A stretch of 64,000 bases of DNA, taken from NCBI GenBank assembly GCA_965246765.1, contig CBDFFJ010000005.1, positions 930,001-994,000 of the forward strand, written 5' to 3'. The notes under the pieces are model-generated. The model was not told the DNA's origin. It made no database searches and worked only from the letters and a program-made list of their open reading frames with translations. The stretch is from UBA1952 sp965246765. Its GTDB lineage: Bacteria > Bacteroidota > Bacteroidia > Chitinophagales > Chitinophagaceae. Position 1 is the stretch's first letter, and each line of letters begins with the position of its first letter. The position numbers and the translations under genes are program-made. This document shows positions 33,917 through 42,941 of the stretch, in pieces.

Positions 33917-34993
33917 ATGCTCCTCGCTATCACCCTCGGCTTTCTGATTCAGAAAGTGCTGCTCATAACCGTCATTCTTTTCGGCTCCCTCGGCGTGGCG
34001 ATGTATGCTACCTGGGGCGAGCGGAAAGTAGCGGCCATTATGCAAGACCGTCGCGGCCCTAACCGTGCCGGCCCGATGGGCTTGTTACAACCGCTGGCGG
34101 ATGGACTGAAGCTCTTCATGAAAGAAGAGATTATACCAACCGGCTCTACGCGCTGGATTTTTATTCTTGGCCCCTGCTTGGCAATGCTTACAGCGACGAT
34201 GACCAGCGCTGTAATTCCTTGGGGCCCGGACGTGAAGATGGCAGATGGCGGTGTTTTTTCGCTGCAGGTAGCGGATATTTCTATCGGCATCCTTTACATT
34301 TTTGGCGTTGTAAGCCTGGGCGTATACGGCGTGATGCTGGGCGGCTGGGCGAGTAACAATAAGTTTTCGCTCCTCGCCTCTATTCGTGCTGCCTCGCAGG
34401 CTATTTCCTATGAACTGGCGATGGGCATTGCGCTTATTGCGCTGTTGATGATGAGCGGCTCGCTAAGCATGAAAACCATCGTTGCGCAGCAGCATGGCTT
34501 CTGGCACGACGGCTATTTCACCTGGAATTTCTTCAAGCAGCCGCTTGGCTTCTTCATCTTCCTTGTATGCTCCTTTGCAGAATTGAATCGTGCGCCTTTT
34601 GACCTTGCGGAAGCGGAAAGTGAGCTGAACATGGGCTACCACCAGGAATATTCTTCCATGAAGCTCGGCTTCTACCTCTTTGCGGAGTACATCAATATGT
34701 TCATCTCTTCTGCCATTATAGCTACGCTGTTCTTTGGCGGCTACAACTTTCCATTCATGGACGTGGTTGCAGCGAAGGTGGGCGATGGCTCTATCTGGAT
34801 GGCGCTGATATGCGTGGGCGCGTTGATGACAAAGATTATTTGCCTTATCCTACTGTTCATGTTCGTGCGCTGGACAATTCCGCGCTTCCGCTATGACCAA
34901 CTGATGAATCTGGGATGGAAGAGCCTGATACCGTTGGCGCTGGTGAATATGCTGGTGACGGGCGGTGTGATTTTGTGGGTACTGAATAAGTAA
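33917..34993 (+). CDS. nuoH: NADH-quinone oxidoreductase subunit H
   Basis: The 358-residue membrane subunit couples the quinone site to proton channels. About eight helices are visible, plus the loops GERKVAAIMQDRRGPNRAGP and NRAPFDLAEAESEL with the conserved acidic residues. Length is normal. Confidence 0.97.
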   Translation: MLLAITLGFLIQKVLLITVILFGSLGVAMYATWGERKVAAIMQDRRGPNRAGPMGLLQPLADGLKLFMKEEIIPTGSTRWIFILGPCLAMLTATMTSAVIPWGPDVKMADGGVFSLQVADISIGILYIFGVVSLGVYGVMLGGWASNNKFSLLASIRAASQAISYELAMGIALIALLMMSGSLSMKTIVAQQHGFWHDGYFTWNFFKQPLGFFIFLVCSFAELNRAPFDLAEAESELNMGYHQEYSSMKLGFYLFAEYINMFISSAIIATLFFGGYNFPFMDVVAAKVGDGSIWMALICVGALMTKIICLILLFMFVRWTIPRFRYDQLMNLGWKSLIPLALVNMLVTGGVILWVLNK

Positions 34994-35048
34994 TGCAAAA
35001 TGCAAAAGCGGCATCACGCACTTGAATTTTCAATTTTGAATTAAAAGA
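34994..35048. repeat. A/T-rich repeat spacer before the MNT/HEPN pair
   Basis: The spacer TGCAAAATGCAAAAG ... TTGAATTTTCAATTTTGAATT resembles the nuoA-nuoB spacer and has the same inverted layout. Confidence 0.5.
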
Positions 35049-35348
35049 ATGCTGACTGTTGAGCAAATACAAGCTGTAGTAGCTGACTACTTCCGGGACA
35101 AGCCCGTGAAGAAGGTGTGGCTGTTTGGCTCATATGCGCGGGGGGAAGCGCGGGAGGATAGCGATGTGGACTTACTTGTGCGTTACGATGACCTGATGAC
35201 ATCGCTTTCGTGGTTTGATACAATACGCCTACAACTTGGCTTGCAAGACAAACTTCTGAAGGAAGTGCAGTTAGTGGAAGATGGAAGGGTATATCACCGG
35301 TTTGCTCCTTATATAGAGGCTGATAAAATCCCGCTTTATGAAAGATAA
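35049..35348 (+). CDS. mntA: MNT-type nucleotidyltransferase (MntA-like antitoxin)
   Basis: The 99-residue minimal nucleotidyltransferase has the active-site pattern WLFGSYARGEAREDSDVDLLV, i.e. GSxxRGxxxxxSDxDL with both aspartates. In MntA-HepT systems it transfers AMP to the HEPN toxin and silences it. It overlaps hepT by eleven bases. Confidence 0.9.
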   Translation: MLTVEQIQAVVADYFRDKPVKKVWLFGSYARGEAREDSDVDLLVRYDDLMTSLSWFDTIRLQLGLQDKLLKEVQLVEDGRVYHRFAPYIEADKIPLYER

Positions 35349-35676
35349 CGCGGCGCTTTTGCATTTCGTTTTGGAACAGATTGGAGGCTTATATCAATAT
35401 GTCGGCGGCGTTGCAGAGGCTGACTTTCTTGGAAATGAGCAGCTGCGGGATGCCTGTTGTATGAAGATTCTGGTAATTGGTGAATACTGCGGGAAACTGA
35501 GTCAGGAGTTTAAAGCAGCTCATTCTGAAATAGATTGGAGATTGATAAAGGCAGCAAGAAACTATTATGCGCATGATTATGGTGACCTGACGCCGAAGAA
35601 GATTTGGGAAACGATACAAAATGACATTCCTGGCCTGGAACAAACGCTCAGGAAGGTTTTGAAAGAAATTGAATAA
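35338..35676 (+). CDS. hepT: HepT-like HEPN RNase (DUF86 type)
   Basis: The 112-residue HEPN protein has the catalytic RxxxxH motif in AARNYYAHDYG, where Arg and His would cut RNA and the Tyr after His-Asp is the site of AMP addition in characterised pairs. It follows mntA with an overlap and its stop shares a base with the nuoI ATG (TAATG), so it is translationally coupled to nuoI. Confidence 0.9.
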   Translation: MKDNAALLHFVLEQIGGLYQYVGGVAEADFLGNEQLRDACCMKILVIGEYCGKLSQEFKAAHSEIDWRLIKAARNYYAHDYGDLTPKKIWETIQNDIPGLEQTLRKVLKEIE

Positions 35677-36167
35677 TGCAAATAACCAACCGAGCCAAAG
35701 CCGTTGACCGCCGCCCGATGAACTTCGTGGAGAAGCTCTATGTGCCGGCTATACTGAAAGGCATGACCATCACGCTCAGCCATATTTTTAAGAAGAAGCC
35801 CACCATCCAATACCCGGAGCAGAAGCGGCCTTTTTCGCCCGTGTTCCGCGGCCTGCACATCCTGAACCGGGATGAAGAAGGCCGGGAGCGCTGCACCGCC
35901 TGCGGCCTTTGTGCCCTCGCCTGCCCGGCAGAAGCCATTACGATGGAAGCTGCCGAGCGCCAGGTGGGAGAAGAGCACCTGTATCGGGAGGAGAAGTACG
36001 CCGCGAAGTATGAAATCAACATGCTGCGCTGCATTTTCTGCGGCTATTGCGAGGAGGCCTGCCCGAAAGATGCCGTGTATCTGACCGAGACCGTGACGCC
36101 GCCGAACTATAACCGCGCTGCTTTCATTTATAAGAAAGAAGACCTCTTAATCCCGAAGAAAAATTAA
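35676..36167 (+). CDS. nuoI: NADH-quinone oxidoreductase subunit I
   Basis: The 163-residue subunit carries the two [4Fe-4S] clusters N6a and N6b. The ligands are Cys73, 76, 79, 83 (CTACGLCALACP) and Cys119, 122, 125, 129 (CIFCGYCEEACP). Start is by TAATG overlap with hepT. Confidence 0.97.
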   Translation: MQITNRAKAVDRRPMNFVEKLYVPAILKGMTITLSHIFKKKPTIQYPEQKRPFSPVFRGLHILNRDEEGRERCTACGLCALACPAEAITMEAAERQVGEEHLYREEKYAAKYEINMLRCIFCGYCEEACPKDAVYLTETVTPPNYNRAAFIYKKEDLLIPKKN

Positions 36168-36224
36168 AAGGTAAAAGGTAAAAATCAAAAGCATCTTTGC
36201 CCAAGGTTTTGCCTTTTACCTTTT
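36166..36224. repeat. Cargo-free 18-bp inverted repeat between nuoI and nuoJ
   Basis: AAAAGGTAAAAGGTAAAA (36166-36183) and TTTTGCCTTTTACCTTTT (36207-36224) are inverted copies with one mismatch, 23 bases apart. The arms share AAGGTAAAAGGTAAAA with those around the S23 gene. The left arm starts in the nuoI stop codon, as at the S23 site. Confidence 0.75.
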
Positions 36225-36242
36225 GCCTATTGATTTTCTAAG

Positions 36243-36881
36243 ATGCCCATTCAGGAAATTCTCTTTTGGATATTGTCCGTTGCCGCGCTTAGCTGCGCCT
36301 TGGGCGTAGTGCTGAGCCGCAACCCGGTTAATTCCGTCCTCTTTCTTATCCTTACTTTCTTCGCCATCTCAGGTCATTACATCCTGATGAACGCGCAGTT
36401 CCTTGCCGTCGTCAACATCATCGTATATGCAGGCGCAATCATGGTGCTCTTCCTGTTCGTCATCATGTTGATGAACTTGAATGCGGATGTGGAGCCGCAG
36501 AAGAGTAAGCTGATACAATTGGCGGGCGCGATGAGCGGCGGTGCATTGCTGCTGGTATTGCTGGCAGCACTCCGCTCTGCCACGCTTATTCCCTTAGAGC
36601 AGGCATCCACCGACATTGGCTTGATTGATAACCTCGGCAAAGTGCTCTTCACGCAGTACGTGTTGCCCTTTGAAATTTCCTCCGTGCTCTTTCTTAGCGC
36701 CATGATTGGTGCAATCATCATTGGTAAAAAAGACGACGGCGTGCATCGCGAAGTGACAAGCGGTGAGCAGATGGATGGAATGGACAATCTTGTAAAACCT
36801 GACAATCCAACCACGTTTCCATCAAGAGAAAACGCAAGAACTGTAGTGCCGGAACACGAGAATTACGAAGCACATTCTTAA
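36243..36881 (+). CDS. nuoJ: NADH-quinone oxidoreductase subunit J
   Basis: The 212-residue membrane subunit with five helices. The pattern NPVNSVLFLILTFFAISG, then AQFLAVVNIIVYAGAIMVLFLFVIMLMNL, is typical, including the conserved helix with the pi bulge region. The polar C-terminal tail of about 35 residues is longer than in E. coli. Confidence 0.96.
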   Translation: MPIQEILFWILSVAALSCALGVVLSRNPVNSVLFLILTFFAISGHYILMNAQFLAVVNIIVYAGAIMVLFLFVIMLMNLNADVEPQKSKLIQLAGAMSGGALLLVLLAALRSATLIPLEQASTDIGLIDNLGKVLFTQYVLPFEISSVLFLSAMIGAIIIGKKDDGVHREVTSGEQMDGMDNLVKPDNPTTFPSRENARTVVPEHENYEAHS

Positions 36882-36911
36882 GAGACAAAAGACGGATACG
36901 CCAACAACTTT

Positions 36912-36976
36912 CCAACGCCGAAGGCATCCAACGCCGCAGGCATCCAACGCGAAGCATCCAACGCGAAGCATCCAAC
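36912..36976. repeat. Degenerate tandem repeat between nuoJ and nuoK
   Basis: Four units beginning CCAACG run in a row: two of 16 nt (CCAACGCCGAAGGCAT and CCAACGCCGCAGGCAT) and two identical units of 14 nt (CCAACGCGAAGCAT). They end about ten bases before the nuoK start. Confidence 0.75.
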
Positions 36977-36985
36977 AACGCTCCA

Positions 36986-37285
36986 GTGCCTACTCAATAC
37001 TACCTCTTCCTCTCCCTCGCCCTCTTTTGCATCGGCATCATGGGCACGCTCATGCGGCGCAACGCCATCATCATCTTCATGTGCATTGAGCTGATGCTGA
37101 ATGCTGTGAATCTGCTGCTGGTAGCTTTCTCCAAAATGTATGGCTCCGCTGATGCGCAAATCATGGTGTTTTTCATCATGGTAGTCGCGGCGGCAGAAGT
37201 GGCAGTAGGGCTTGCCGTGATTGTAATGATGTACCGAAAGGTACATAGCGTGGATGTGAATATTCTGAACCGGCTGAAGCACTAA
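36986..37285 (+). CDS. nuoK: NADH-quinone oxidoreductase subunit K
   Basis: The 99-residue membrane subunit with three helices and the conserved glutamates, one in FMCIELMLNAVNLLLVAF and one in AAAEVAVGLAVIVM. A GTG is used as start, since no upstream ATG fits the family's N-terminus. Four bases separate its stop from the nucleotidyltransferase gene. Confidence 0.95.
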   Translation: MPTQYYLFLSLALFCIGIMGTLMRRNAIIIFMCIELMLNAVNLLLVAFSKMYGSADAQIMVFFIMVVAAAEVAVGLAVIVMMYRKVHSVDVNILNRLKH

Positions 37286-37289
37286 AACA

Positions 37290-37616
37290 ATGACCGACGC
37301 GAAAGAAGTATTGCAGGATTTAGCGCAGCGATTACGGATTGCGTTTCCCGGAGAGGTGCGGGATGTCGTGCTGTTTGGCTCTCAATTAAGCGGAAAGGCA
37401 ACAGAGGACTCGGATTACGATATGGTGCTCATATGGAAAGGAGGAAAAGTTCAGTGGAAGAAAGAACGAGCGATTAGCGATGTTTGTTTTGAAACTGACT
37501 TAAAGTATGGAATCTATTGCCAGACGCTGATTATTTCTGAGGCAGAACTGAATTCGGCAAGAGGCGCTCAGCCTTTGTACCAAGATGCTTTGAAATACGG
37601 AGCTTACGCAGCATAA
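37290..37616 (+). CDS. MNT-like nucleotidyltransferase (HEPN partner)
   Basis: The 108-residue protein has VVLFGSQLSGKATEDSDYDMVLIW, the nucleotidyltransferase GS...DSDxD motif. Unlike the copy at 35049-35348, the Arg of RG is replaced by Lys in SGK. It overlaps the next HEPN gene by one base (TAATG). A second, unrelated MNT/HEPN pair within the same gene row. Confidence 0.85.
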   Translation: MTDAKEVLQDLAQRLRIAFPGEVRDVVLFGSQLSGKATEDSDYDMVLIWKGGKVQWKKERAISDVCFETDLKYGIYCQTLIISEAELNSARGAQPLYQDALKYGAYAA

Positions 37617-38011
37617 TGGAAGACGGTAACGTACACGACATAATCATTGCCCGTTGGAAACAGGCAGATGAGTGCGTATTGGCTGCAAAAGTTCTATTGA
37701 GTAATGAATTGATTAGTGCTGCTTTGAACAGAATTTATTATGGGATGTTTTACGTGATAAGCGCACTAGCGGCAGCCAATGGATTTCACACTTCAAAGCA
37801 TCATCAGCTGTTAGCGTGGTTCAATAGAGAGTTTATTGCAACCGGGAAGGTCAGTGCTGAATTAGGGAAACTGGCTAGAAATGCCTTTAGAAAAAGAATG
37901 GAGGCGGACTATGAAGCCTTCGTTGAATTTGGTAGTGACACGGTTGAAGAGTTGATTCCTCAAATGGAGTCTTTTATCGCTGAAATGAAGAAATTGCTAA
38001 GCAACCAATAA
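37616..38011 (+). CDS. HEPN domain protein (MNT partner)
   Basis: The 131-residue protein has a HEPN helical pattern, ARWKQADECVLAAKVLLSN and LNRIYYGMFYVISALAA, as in HEPN partners of the C-type, and not DUF86. A plain RxxxxH motif is not obvious; the segment KSKHHQ-like (TSKHHQLLAWF) and RKRMEADYEAFVEFG are the likely polar face. Whether it is a toxin, or a substrate-binding unit for the MNT protein, cannot be told. nuoL starts 19 bases after its stop. Confidence 0.82.
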   Translation: MEDGNVHDIIIARWKQADECVLAAKVLLSNELISAALNRIYYGMFYVISALAAANGFHTSKHHQLLAWFNREFIATGKVSAELGKLARNAFRKRMEADYEAFVEFGSDTVEELIPQMESFIAEMKKLLSNQ

Positions 38012-38030
38012 CTCCAGACGCAAGGATTAC

Positions 38031-39935
38031 ATGCTTCAATACGTTTACCTCGTACCGCTTTTCCCGCTCATCGGGTTTTTAATCAACGGCCTCGGCTGGA
38101 AAGCCCTGCCGCACAAAGCCGGCGGCATTATCGGCTCACTGGCTATTCTCGCCTCGTTTGTCGTTTCACTCCTGATTTTCTTTGAAGTAAAAAACGGCGC
38201 GAGCGGTGTAGTAAACCTGTTTCCCTTCATCCAATCCGGCAAGCTCAATATTCCGTTTGCCTTTCAGGTAGATGCTTTGAGCAGTCTATTCCTGCTCATC
38301 ATTACAGGTGTCGGCTTCCTCATTCACGTTTATTCAGCCTCCTACATGGGGCATGATGAAGGCGTGGTAAAATACTTTGCCTTTCTGAACCTCTTCGTCT
38401 TCTCCATGCTGCTGCTCGTGCTGGGTGCGAGCTACCTAATTATGTTCATCGGCTGGGAAGGCGTGGGCCTTTGCTCCTACCTGCTCATTGGTTTCTGGTA
38501 TAAGAACCGCGACTATACGAATGCCGCTAAAAAAGCCTTCGTCATGAACCGCATCGGCGACCTTGGCTTCATCGTCGGGATGCTGCTGGTGCTGTATCAC
38601 TACGGCTCGCTGACCTACGGCGAGTTTTTCCCGCAGCTCACCGCCACTACTGACCTCACGGCTTCCAATGTAAAAGAATGGATTGCCGTTTGCTTCTTCA
38701 TTGGCGCAACCGGCAAGAGCGCCCAGATTCCACTCTTTACATGGCTGCCCGATGCGATGGCCGGCCCAACGCCTGTAAGCGCCCTCATCCATGCTGCTAC
38801 GATGGTGACTGCTGGCATCTACATGATTGCCCGCAGCCATGTGCTCTACGATTTGGCGCCAATGGCCCGCGAGATTGTCTCCTACATCGGCCTTGCTACG
38901 GCCTTACTCACAGCAACGATTGCCATCAAGCAATATGACATCAAAAAAGTGCTGGCATACTCCACTGTCAGCCAATTGGGCTTTATGTTCATCGCGCTGG
39001 GATGCGGGGCCTACACAACAGCCGTTTTTCACGTAATGACACATGCCTTCTTCAAAGCCCTGCTCTTCCTTGGCTCCGGCTCCGTCATCCACGCCATGGG
39101 CGGCGCTCAGGACATTCGTCAAATGGGCGGATTGGGTAAGAAGATGCGCATCACGCAAATCACTTTCCTCATCGGCTGTCTTGCCATCTCAGGAATTCCC
39201 GGCTTCTCCGGCTTCTTCTCCAAAGATGAAATACTGACGGCGGCTTATGCACACAATCCAATTCTTTATTTCGGCGGACTGCTCGGCGCGCTGATGACGG
39301 CCTTCTACATGTTCCGGCTGTACACACTCACTTTCACCAGCCCCTTCCGCGGCACGCATGAGCAGGAGCATCATCTTCATGAAAGCCCTGCGGCGATGAC
39401 GATACCGCTGATTGCACTTGCTATTCTTGCCGTAATCGGCGGCTATGTCGGATTGCCGGTTGTCATTTCCGAGCATCATGCGCTGCGCGATTTTCTGGGC
39501 ATGAACGGTGCGGTCATAAATGCGCACGAGTCAATGGAGCGTGTGGAAGCCCTCGGCCATTCCAAAGAATGGATGCTGATTGGCATTTCCGTAGCCGTAG
39601 CAATTGGCGCAAGCATCGCCGGATGGGCGGCTAACCGCAAGCCGGTCTTTGCAGAAAATAAGGGCCTTGCCTTGGCAATGGAAAAGAAGTGGTGGGTTGA
39701 TGAGCTGTACGATACCGTGATTGTCCGCCCGCTGATGGCGTTGTCTAATATCTTTGATAAAGCCGTTGAGCGGAAGGGCATTGATGCATCTGTAAACGGC
39801 GTGGGCCGCTTCGTCCGCTGGAGTTCCGACCGCGTGCGGCTGGTGCAGAGCGGGCAGGTGGGCTACTACATCTTTATCATGGTCGTCGGGATGACCCTGC
39901 TCATTGCTATTGGCTTTTTTGGAAATCCTTTTTAA
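38031..39935 (+). CDS. nuoL: NADH-quinone oxidoreductase subunit L
   Basis: The 634-residue antiporter-like membrane subunit. The core helices show MFIGWEGVGLCSYLLIGFW (conserved Glu), ATGKSAQIPLFTWLPDAMAGPTPVSALIHAATMVTAGIY (Lys and His residues) and a long C-terminal lateral helix region (about 510-634). It lacks no evident part. Confidence 0.97.
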   Translation: MLQYVYLVPLFPLIGFLINGLGWKALPHKAGGIIGSLAILASFVVSLLIFFEVKNGASGVVNLFPFIQSGKLNIPFAFQVDALSSLFLLIITGVGFLIHVYSASYMGHDEGVVKYFAFLNLFVFSMLLLVLGASYLIMFIGWEGVGLCSYLLIGFWYKNRDYTNAAKKAFVMNRIGDLGFIVGMLLVLYHYGSLTYGEFFPQLTATTDLTASNVKEWIAVCFFIGATGKSAQIPLFTWLPDAMAGPTPVSALIHAATMVTAGIYMIARSHVLYDLAPMAREIVSYIGLATALLTATIAIKQYDIKKVLAYSTVSQLGFMFIALGCGAYTTAVFHVMTHAFFKALLFLGSGSVIHAMGGAQDIRQMGGLGKKMRITQITFLIGCLAISGIPGFSGFFSKDEILTAAYAHNPILYFGGLLGALMTAFYMFRLYTLTFTSPFRGTHEQEHHLHESPAAMTIPLIALAILAVIGGYVGLPVVISEHHALRDFLGMNGAVINAHESMERVEALGHSKEWMLIGISVAVAIGASIAGWAANRKPVFAENKGLALAMEKKWWVDELYDTVIVRPLMALSNIFDKAVERKGIDASVNGVGRFVRWSSDRVRLVQSGQVGYYIFIMVVGMTLLIAIGFFGNPF

Positions 39936-39975
39936 GTGACGCCTTGGCCTTTGCCGCTAAGAATACTGACTACTC

Positions 39976-41421
39976 ATGAGCCTTCTTCTACTCATCCTCA
40001 TTCCTTTAGTCGCAGGAATACTTTGCTTCCTTATTAAACCGGCGGCAAAGCATCTGGCTTTAGCCGCGGCTTCTGGCTTGACGGGGCTTGGCATCGGCGC
40101 TGCTGTTGGAGCGCACAATGCACCACTTACTTTTTCCAGCGCCTGGATGCCGCAATTGGGCGCTTCCTTCTCTTTGCTCGGGGATGGATTAAGCACAATG
40201 CTCACGATGCTTTCCGGAATCGTATTGCTGGTGGTGATGCTGATGCAGATGAATAAGGAAGTGGAAAGCCCGCACGCATTCTACGGACTAATGCTGATGA
40301 GCATTGCCGGTATCAACGGCGTCTTCCTCGCGGCTGATGGACTCCTGTTTTACTTCTTCTGGGAACTGGCGCTTATTCCCGTTTACTTCCTCTGCTCCCG
40401 CTGGGGCGGTGAGCGGCGCATTCCGGTTACCTTCAAATTCTTCATCTACACCTTCGTCGGCTCGCTGATGATGCTCGCCGGATTGATTTATCTCTACCTG
40501 CAAACGCCGGACGCACACAGCTACGCATGGGCCGATATGGTGAAGGCGGCCCAAGGCCTTCCTGCAGGCACACAGCTCTGGGTCTTCGCGCTCATCTTCA
40601 TCGCTTTCGCCATCAAGATGCCGCTGTTCCCGTTTCACACTTGGCAGCCGGATACTTATGAATCCTCGCCTACGCCGGTCACGATTATCCTCTCTGCCCT
40701 GATGGTCAAGATGGGTATTTACGGCGTCATCCGCTGGGTGCTGCCGTTCTTCCCGGAGGCGGTGGCGCAATGGGGCAACATCATCATTGCGCTCGCGGTA
40801 ATTGGTATCGTCTATGCGTCCTGCATCGCCATGATGCAGACCGACCTGAAGCGACTGGTGGCCTACTCGTCCATAGCGCACATGGGATTGATGATTGCGG
40901 CGGCTTTTTCCATGCAAAGCCCGGATGCCGCGCATGCTGAGCTGAATTCTTCCTACAACGGCCTGCTGGTGCAGATGTTCAATCACGGCATCAACATCAC
41001 CGGCATGTGGCTGCTGGTGCAGATGGTAGAAAGCCGCTACGGCACCCGTGATACGACGAAGCTTGGCGGCATGGCCGGCTCCGCGCCGTGGATGAGTATC
41101 GCGCTGCTGATTGTGGCCTTTGCCAACATCGCGCTGCCGCTTACCAATGGCTTTATCGGCGAGTTCATGCTCTTCAATGGCATTTTCCAGAGCGCTTCGC
41201 AATACCACATCCTGTTTATGGTGCTTGCGGGGCTCGGCGTTATCCTCGGGGCGGTCTATACACTCACAATGGTGCAGCGTGTGGCGTACGGCAACGGCGT
41301 GGAAGGCATCATCACAACAGACCTGACGGTGAATGAATGGTGCGCGCTGGCGATTATCATTTCCCTCATCATCTTCCTCGGCATTTACCCGCAGCCGCTG
41401 CTGAATCTGGTTGCTGTTTAG
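39976..41421 (+). CDS. nuoM: NADH-quinone oxidoreductase subunit M
   Basis: The 481-residue antiporter-like membrane subunit. Key elements are FYFFWELALIPVYFLCSRWGG (Glu of the proton channel), AIKMPLFPFHTWQPDTYESSPTPVTIILSALMVKMGIYG (Lys residues), and KRLVAYSSIAHMGLM. Length is normal. Confidence 0.97.
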   Translation: MSLLLLILIPLVAGILCFLIKPAAKHLALAAASGLTGLGIGAAVGAHNAPLTFSSAWMPQLGASFSLLGDGLSTMLTMLSGIVLLVVMLMQMNKEVESPHAFYGLMLMSIAGINGVFLAADGLLFYFFWELALIPVYFLCSRWGGERRIPVTFKFFIYTFVGSLMMLAGLIYLYLQTPDAHSYAWADMVKAAQGLPAGTQLWVFALIFIAFAIKMPLFPFHTWQPDTYESSPTPVTIILSALMVKMGIYGVIRWVLPFFPEAVAQWGNIIIALAVIGIVYASCIAMMQTDLKRLVAYSSIAHMGLMIAAAFSMQSPDAAHAELNSSYNGLLVQMFNHGINITGMWLLVQMVESRYGTRDTTKLGGMAGSAPWMSIALLIVAFANIALPLTNGFIGEFMLFNGIFQSASQYHILFMVLAGLGVILGAVYTLTMVQRVAYGNGVEGIITTDLTVNEWCALAIIISLIIFLGIYPQPLLNLVAV

Positions 41422-41440
41422 AACGCGCCGCGGCGCGTTC
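41421..41440. repeat. 20-bp perfect palindrome between nuoM and nuoN
   Basis: GAACGCGCCGCGGCGCGTTC starts directly after the nuoM stop codon. It can form a tight GC-rich hairpin. A CCTTTTGAATTTTGCAT half-repeat of the kind seen at other nuo junctions follows before nuoN. No T-tract follows, so it is more likely a repeat or an mRNA-stabilising hairpin than a terminator. Confidence 0.75.
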
Positions 41441-41489
41441 CTACGTGGGGATTCGCTTTTGAATTTTACCTTTTGAATTTTGCATTAGA

Positions 41490-42866
41490 ATGTACTCTAT
41501 CATAGCCACCACCGTCTGCGGCGTCATCATGATGTTCGTGGGCGCATTTGTTGAGGAGAAGAAGGGCGTGGCCACCATGGCTGCCCTGCTGATGCTCGGC
41601 CTCACCGGCGTCAATGCCTACGAGGCGCTCACCATCGGCGAGGGCCGGCTGCTCTTCAACGATGCGCTGCACATAGACAAGTACGGCGCATGGTTCAACA
41701 CGCTCATGACGGGCTGCACGCTGCTTTATGTGGCCCTTGTAGGCCGCGACATCCGGCGCGTGGGCGGACATGTGGCTGATTATTTCGCGCTGATTTTCTT
41801 CACGCTTTGCGGCCTCTACCTGCTTAGCAGCTACAACACGCTGCTCATGCTTTTCCTTGGTATTGAAATTCTGTCCATCCCGCAATACATCCTCGCCGGC
41901 GCTGATAAGCGCAACCTGAAAAGCGCCGAAGCCTCGCTCAAATATTTCCTTATGGGTGCCTTCTCAACGGGCATTCTGCTCATGGGCATCGCGCTGCTTT
42001 ACGGCGCCACCGGCACCTTCCGTATCACGGATTTTTACTTTGCTACGACCGATGTCTTTTCGCCAATGGCGCTCGGCGGCATTCTGTTGCTCATCATTTC
42101 CTTTGGCTTTAAGGTAAGCGCAGCACCGATGCATCTTTGGACGCCGGATGTATATGACGGCGCGCCGACGCCCTTCACCGCCTACATGGCAACTGTCGGC
42201 AAGGCAGCGGCTTTCTATGCCTTTCTTCGCCTCTTCCACACCTCGTTCGGCGCTATCTCTTCCAAGTGGATGCTGGTGCTGATGATTATCACGGCGGCCA
42301 CGCTGCTTGTCGGCAATATCACCGCTGTATTCCAGCAAAGTGTGAAGCGAATGCTGGCGTACTCGTCCATTGCGCAGGCGGGTTTTATGCTGTTTGCCGT
42401 CCTTAGTGTGAATGTACTGGGTACGCAGAGCATCATCATCTACGCCGTGGCTTATACGCTGGCAACGGTCGGCCTGTTTGCAGTGATGCTGAAGCTGAAA
42501 GACTACACGTACGATGGCTTTAATGGCCTGGCTAAGTCGCAGCCGCTGCTGGCATTCGCCACCGCCGTTTTCATATTTTCCCTTGCGGGAATCCCGCTCA
42601 CCGGCGGCTTTATGGCGAAGTATTATGTGCTGATGGCGCTGATGACGCAGGGCAACGCCATGTGGCTCGTCATCTTTGCGCTGCTCATGGCGGCGGTGAG
42701 TGTTTACTACTACTTCCGCGTCATCTGGGCGATGTATTTCAAGACCGGCACGCCGCAACTGAGCCGGGCCATCACTACATCAGATTATGTGCTGCTCGGC
42801 GGGACTGCTGGGTTGGTTATTCTGATTGGCGTAGCGCCTCAGGTGGTGTTGATGTGGGTGGCGTAG
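41490..42866 (+). CDS. nuoN: NADH-quinone oxidoreductase subunit N
   Basis: The 458-residue antiporter-like membrane subunit. MLFLGIEILSIPQYILAG (Glu), FGFKVSAAPMHLWTPDVYDGAPTPFTAYMATVGKAAAF (Lys) and KRMLAYSSIAQAGFML are present. Last gene of complex I; its stop is followed at once by the second copy of the 45-nt hairpin element. Confidence 0.97.
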   Translation: MYSIIATTVCGVIMMFVGAFVEEKKGVATMAALLMLGLTGVNAYEALTIGEGRLLFNDALHIDKYGAWFNTLMTGCTLLYVALVGRDIRRVGGHVADYFALIFFTLCGLYLLSSYNTLLMLFLGIEILSIPQYILAGADKRNLKSAEASLKYFLMGAFSTGILLMGIALLYGATGTFRITDFYFATTDVFSPMALGGILLLIISFGFKVSAAPMHLWTPDVYDGAPTPFTAYMATVGKAAAFYAFLRLFHTSFGAISSKWMLVLMIITAATLLVGNITAVFQQSVKRMLAYSSIAQAGFMLFAVLSVNVLGTQSIIIYAVAYTLATVGLFAVMLKLKDYTYDGFNGLAKSQPLLAFATAVFIFSLAGIPLTGGFMAKYYVLMALMTQGNAMWLVIFALLMAAVSVYYYFRVIWAMYFKTGTPQLSRAITTSDYVLLGGTAGLVILIGVAPQVVLMWVA

Positions 42867-42868
42867 AA

Positions 42869-42915
42869 GAAACCGGGCTGAACGACCAGCGGGAGGGCTA
42901 AAGGGTTTCGCCACC
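42869..42915. repeat. Dispersed 45-nt hairpin element, copy B
   Basis: Arms GAAACC (42869-42874) and GGTTTC (42904-42909) enclose a loop with GACCAGCGGGAGG. It aligns along its length with copy A at 1387-1432 and also starts just after a stop codon. Arm changes (AACC/GGTT to AAACC/GGTTT) keep the pairing. Confidence 0.7.
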
Positions 42916-42941
42916 AGACTTAAGCGGTAAACAGTATTTAA

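Noticed and set aside
40288..41208. Minus-strand open frame (306 codons) over nuoM
   Set aside because: Antisense to a strongly conserved membrane subunit; composition rich in His, Gln and Arg, as expected of a shadow.
41421..41440. The perfect palindrome after nuoM as a terminator
   Set aside because: No T-tract follows and nuoN, needed with nuoM, lies downstream; a dispersed repeat or mRNA hairpin is more likely.
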